From Nostoc sp. XA010 (lineage in GTDB: Bacteria; Cyanobacteriota; Cyanobacteriia; Cyanobacteriales; Nostocaceae), in assembly GCF_020829625.1 (NCBI RefSeq), contig NZ_JAIVFX010000006.1:62001-126000 (forward strand): a stretch of DNA of 64,000 bases, read 5' to 3'. Below are positions 60,764-64,000 of the stretch, piece by piece (position 1 is the first letter of the stretch; each line of letters begins with the position of its first letter). The notes under the pieces are model-generated. The model had not been told where the DNA came from, did no database searches, and worked only from the letters and a program-made list of their open reading frames with translations. The position numbers were made by a program, and so were the translations under genes.

Positions 60764-62110
60764 ATGAAAATTGAGGAATTATCTGCGTTAGAAGTCAGCT
60801 TTAATCAACTGATTGAAACTCTGCTGATTAAAAAATCTGAAAGTGAACAATTCACTGTAAAACTCAGCAGTGAAAGAAGTCAATTTACTCGTTTAAATCA
60901 CGCGAAAGTGCGACAAACTGGTTGTGTTGCTGATGGTTGGATCGAACTGACCTTGATGGCAGACCAGCGCAGCAGTATTCGGCAATTCCCATTTACTGGA
61001 AATTGGGATGTAGATTGGCAGTTAGCATATACTGCTTTGCAGGAACTACGTGACGAACTTATTCTACTACCCATCGATCCATATCTAGTTTTGCCATCAG
61101 GAAATAATACTAGCCGGGAAATACATTCCGGCAATTTATTGGCAGATGAGGCAGTAGTAACAACTGTGCTACAACTAGTTGCTGAATTAGATTTTACAGG
61201 GATATATGCAGGGGGATTGGTAGTCAAAGCTTATGGTGATTCCAACGGGCAAAAACACTGGTTTGCTACTGATTCTTTTACCTTAGATTATTCTCTATTT
61301 TCCACCTCTGGACAAGCAGTTAAGGGGACATTTGCAGGGAGTAACTGGGATATATCTGCATATATAGCCAAAATTAGCGAAGCCAAAAAGCAACTTGAAT
61401 TGCTTGCTCGTCCAGCTAAAGAATTGCCACGGGGACAATACAAAACTTATTTTGCACCTGCTGCTGTTGCAGATTTATTACTAATGCTTTCTTGGGGAGC
61501 AGTCAGCGAAGCTGATATCCAACAAGGAAACAGTGCTTTAGCTGCTTTATCGCGTCAAGAAAAACAACTTTCCCCAAGATTTAGTTTGAAAGAAAACTTT
61601 CAGCGAGGATTAGTGCCGCGATTTAATGAATTAGGAGAAATAGCAGCACCGGAGTTACCCGTAATAGAAAAAGGACATTTGGTAAATACTTTAGTGAATT
61701 CTCGGACTGCTAAGGAATATCACAAAATTGCCAACGGTGCTAATGGTTCAGAGACTTTACGAGCGCCAGAAGTAAGTCCGGGAAATTTGATATTTGAACA
61801 GATTCTTCCGAGTTTAGATACGGGATTATATGTATCGAATTTGCATTACTTGAATTGGAGCGATCGCCAAACTGGTAGAATCACAGGTATGACCCGTTAT
61901 GCTTGTTTTTGGGTAGAAAACGGAGAAATTCTTGCCCCCATTGAAAACTTACGTTTTGATGAAAGTCTTTATCGCTTTTGGGGAGAAAACTTAGTAGATT
62001 TGACCAATTTTCAGGAGTTTATACCCGAAGTAGGTACTTATGAAAGTCGTCAGCTAGGAGGTAGTTTAGTTCCCGGTATGCTGGTAAATGATTTCACCTA
62101 TACCTTATAG
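60764..62110 (+). CDS. TldE/PmbA-family partner protein
   Basis: A 448-residue protein of the PmbA/TldE branch: LNHAKVRQTGCVADGWIELT, PLSRQEKQLSPRFSLKENF-like middle part (ALSRQEKQLSPRFSLKENF), GLYVSNLHYLNWSDRQTGRI and the C-terminal GTYESRQLGGSLVPGMLVND. It lacks the HExxxH zinc motif, as expected for the TldE half. It pairs with the TldD-type gene 89 bp upstream, forming the heterodimer. A G/C repeat fills the gap between them (60690-60745). Confidence 0.9.
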   Translation: MKIEELSALEVSFNQLIETLLIKKSESEQFTVKLSSERSQFTRLNHAKVRQTGCVADGWIELTLMADQRSSIRQFPFTGNWDVDWQLAYTALQELRDELILLPIDPYLVLPSGNNTSREIHSGNLLADEAVVTTVLQLVAELDFTGIYAGGLVVKAYGDSNGQKHWFATDSFTLDYSLFSTSGQAVKGTFAGSNWDISAYIAKISEAKKQLELLARPAKELPRGQYKTYFAPAAVADLLLMLSWGAVSEADIQQGNSALAALSRQEKQLSPRFSLKENFQRGLVPRFNELGEIAAPELPVIEKGHLVNTLVNSRTAKEYHKIANGANGSETLRAPEVSPGNLIFEQILPSLDTGLYVSNLHYLNWSDRQTGRITGMTRYACFWVENGEILAPIENLRFDESLYRFWGENLVDLTNFQEFIPEVGTYESRQLGGSLVPGMLVNDFTYTL

Positions 62111-62157
62111 TGATATCTTGCAAAGAGCCTCTGGGGGTGCAAAATTTTCCATCCCTA

Positions 62158-62805
62158 TTATAAACACCAACCCTGTGTTTTTATAACTTGTTGAATTTCA
62201 GTTTCCAGTAATTGGAAAGCAGACAAAGCTCGTAGTGGTGAAAAGTCATCAATGAGTTCCGCTAATCGGTGTACACGTTCGTTAACCGAGAATTGCTTTA
62301 GCCGCCGACCTGTCAACTCACTAGCTTCGCACAGAAGTCCATAGAGAATATCTTTTGGATCAGGTAGTTGTTCAAGTTTACGGATATCTGGCAGTTGTAA
62401 TGGCTGACGCCCACGAGGATTTCCTGCCGCCTTGCGTAACGCCGTTTCGTCAAATAAGAGCCAGGCCTCCTGCATACGTACCGGAATCACACAAATATAA
62501 GGTGGCACTAGTACTGATTTTTTAACTGCTTCTTCTAGCACTTCTAGGATTTCCGTTATACGTTTTTCGCGCGGTTCTCTTTCTGCATCTCGGTGGATAA
62601 ACAAGAGATCACAAGGATAGAGTTCTAAACTGTTGATGATACGTGGTAATAACTTTTTCGGTGGTTTGGGTAAGCGTCGCAGATCCGCCCAATTAGACTG
62701 GATAGCACACTCAACCTGATGTACTCGTAATAACCAGGTCAGGATAGGCATTAGTGCTTTATCTGAACTGCCATCTGACAGCAAAGTGTAGCAAAGTTCT
62801 TTCAT
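62158..62805 (-). CDS. TOPRIM/DUF4276-like protein paired with an OLD-like ATPase
   Basis: A 215-residue protein. The N-terminal LLSDGSSDKALMPILTWLL has an acidic D-G-x-x-D turn in place of the TOPRIM E-G-x-x-D, and PCDLLFIHRDAEREPREKR resembles the second acidic DxD region. A conserved-looking middle (VIPVRMQEAWLLFDETALRKAAG) recalls DUF4276-type proteins. If so it would be a metal-dependent nuclease-like partner. Its ATG lies 2 bp after the stop of the ATPase gene, so the pair is coupled. Assignment to TOPRIM is by pattern only. Confidence 0.66.
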   Translation of the reverse strand: MKELCYTLLSDGSSDKALMPILTWLLRVHQVECAIQSNWADLRRLPKPPKKLLPRIINSLELYPCDLLFIHRDAEREPREKRITEILEVLEEAVKKSVLVPPYICVIPVRMQEAWLLFDETALRKAAGNPRGRQPLQLPDIRKLEQLPDPKDILYGLLCEASELTGRRLKQFSVNERVHRLAELIDDFSPLRALSAFQLLETEIQQVIKTQGWCL

Positions 62806-62807
62806 GC

Positions 62808-64000
62808 CTATTCAGTAGGAAAACCGGGAATTAGTGGTTGAAGATCAGTTCTATCTACAACTCGAAGTTTCTTGGGTTGTGTTGGTTTTGATTGCTGGAG
62901 ATTTCCTATTTTTCCATTGCCATCAGGCTCTGATACACCAAGTACTACCGGATTCAAGTACGCAAGTAATTTGTTTTTGGGTACATCATTGACACCTTCT
63001 GGATCTTTCTGTCGCCAAGTTTCAGGTAGACAAGCAAAGGACACTCGCTTAAATCGCTTCCCTAAATTTACTGTTTCCTTTAATTCGGCAACTAATAAGC
63101 TGTCATCAGGTACTTGCATAACTACAGAAGGTGAGTGTGTGTTGATGATTACTTGACGCAGTGGATTATCTATGCCAATAGGTTCATCAACATCAGTAGC
63201 AATGTCTTGAAGTAGTTGGAGTATTTTGGGAATACGCTCTGGGTGAATACCATTTTCTGGTTCTTCTAAACACAAAAGACCTTGTGCTTGAGGGTCTAAT
63301 TCTAGAACTGCTAATGCCAAAAAGCGCAGGGTTCCATCTGATAGTGCCCTTGCTGGATGTGATGTGCTGTCTTTGCCAGTAACTATTAGCGTTAGAATTT
63401 CACGTCGTTCATCTCGGTCAATTCCTACTTCACCCACATCATCAATCAGTTCTGCCAGCCGATTCGCAACTTGGCTGTAAACCTGTGCTTCCGCCTCATC
63501 ATCTGACAGTCCATTTATTGGATGATTTTTATTGAACCGTGCCAAGTGATAGAGTGTTGCAGCTAAGTGAGAACCATCCATGTCTAATTTTGTGGGCGAT
63601 GTAAATTCGTCTGGCTGCCGTAGTGCTGAAGGTTCTAGCTGAAGCAGCCGCCAGGATTGCATTTCCCGCCGCGCCAGCAAGATTGTTGGACTTTCTGCTG
63701 CGTTAGCCACAGAAAGCACGGTTCGGGGAAGATTCATGGCTAGGCGAGACAGGGGTTTTCCATTTCTCCCGTCTTGATGTAGCTTAATTACTGTCTTTCC
63801 TTTGTCGTCCTCGGTTGAAATAAATGGTGAAGTTCGTCGCCCTTTAACTGCTGATTTACGCCACTCAACACTGTGAGGAAACAATAAGTTTTTTTTGGCA
63901 TCACCAAGATTAATGTGAACTAACTCCTCTTTAATGATTTCTAGGGAACCTAAAGACCGCAAGCCATCATCTGATCTATAAGCAAGGATGATAGAGTAGC
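62808..64000 (-). CDS. AAA/OLD-SMC-like ATPase, C-terminal part (gene continues beyond window)
   Basis: The frame is open to the window edge with no start supported; a TTG at 63962 is unlikely to be the true start. The visible part has the ABC/SMC-like signature LSDGTLRFLALAVLEL, Walker B GLLCLEEPENGIHP and the switch INTHSPSVV, placing it in the AAA_21/AAA_15 (OLD/RecF-like) group. The Walker A P-loop must lie outside the window. Such ATPases paired with TOPRIM- or DUF4276-type proteins occur in abortive-infection and anti-phage modules (established for OLD-type systems; inference here). Confidence 0.8.
   Translation of the reverse strand, partial: YSIILAYRSDDGLRSLGSLEIIKEELVHINLGDAKKNLLFPHSVEWRKSAVKGRRTSPFISTEDDKGKTVIKLHQDGRNGKPLSRLAMNLPRTVLSVANAAESPTILLARREMQSWRLLQLEPSALRQPDEFTSPTKLDMDGSHLAATLYHLARFNKNHPINGLSDDEAEAQVYSQVANRLAELIDDVGEVGIDRDERREILTLIVTGKDSTSHPARALSDGTLRFLALAVLELDPQAQGLLCLEEPENGIHPERIPKILQLLQDIATDVDEPIGIDNPLRQVIINTHSPSVVMQVPDDSLLVAELKETVNLGKRFKRVSFACLPETWRQKDPEGVNDVPKNKLLAYLNPVVLGVSEPDGNGKIGNLQQSKPTQPKKLRVVDRTDLQPLIPGFPTE

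Noticed and set aside
1..64000. tRNA, rRNA and riboswitch genes
   Set aside because: I scanned gaps for T-loop GGTTCRA patterns, rRNA blocks and cobalamin-type boxes and found nothing I could support; a covariance search was not possible.

Overview
The window looks like chromosomal DNA of a filamentous, heterocyst-type cyanobacterium close to Nostoc/Anabaena. The evidence is: oxygenic-photosynthesis and thylakoid genes (ndhB, ndhO, psaE, psb28, a fibrillin/PAP protein, a CruA-like lycopene cyclase); many copies of the HIP1 octamer GCGATCGC; heptanucleotide tandem repeats of the STRR type; several families of dispersed palindromic repeats; and very large sensor kinases. I found no rRNA, tRNA or CRISPR array. 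Names rest on recognised motifs only; no database search was run.

Layout. 1-7.5 kb: signalling block. The 3' part of a giant GAF/histidine kinase is followed by an antisense fragment of a class I terpene synthase, then an operon of receiver-kinase, FIST sensor and kinase. 7.6-9.2 kb: ndhB, with a perfect 16-bp terminator hairpin. 9.6-13.9 kb: a small secreted Cys protein; a WD40 protein and a COG0523 metallochaperone GTPase behind two Zur-box-like palindromes; an alpha/beta-hydrolase-fold protein lacking its nucleophile; sufE. 14.3-21.5 kb: an RRM RNA-binding protein, a degenerate M48-type membrane protein, prfC, a DUF4870 protein and hemB. 22-27.2 kb: an exported lipocalin-like protein, a small conserved protein, a CruA-like cyclase carrying a repeat in frame, and a coiled-coil protein. 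27.2-30.4 kb: a gene-poor palindromic stretch, then a cupin and a threonine-aldolase-like enzyme. 30.4-36.9 kb: an Ig/TolB-like membrane protein, a two-gene permease (TIGR03943 type plus ArsP/DUF318 type), a repeat-rich gap and a branched-chain-type ABC ATPase/permease pair.

37-45.4 kb is the most accessory-looking part. It holds two toxin-antitoxin-like pairs, a retropepsin-like pair and pgi. It ends with a compact three-gene unit: a putative winged-helix protein, an AAA-type ATPase, and a nuclease with a clear GxD...ExK (PD-(D/E)XK) site. This unit is the best candidate here for an uncharacterised system, probably DNA defence or maintenance. A second candidate, cut by the window end at 62.2-64 kb, pairs an OLD/SMC-like ATPase with a TOPRIM-like protein.

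45.6-62.1 kb is mostly housekeeping: a lipoprotein, a 20-residue-repeat protein, mdh, ndhO, mutM, psaE, a fibrillin, a DUF3134 protein, mraY, a diguanylate cyclase with an ethylene-receptor-like membrane domain, moaB, psb28, dtd, a His-rich COG0523 GTPase, cysS (with a second in-frame repeat insertion) and tldD/tldE.

A theme across the window is repeat activity. A 148-bp element with 16-bp perfect inverted ends and a 10-bp direct duplication sits inside another repeat at 47.7-47.9 kb. About 84-bp direct repeats flank the parDE-like module. Heptamer arrays lie against start codons. Two conserved enzymes have absorbed repeat sequence as in-frame peptide insertions.
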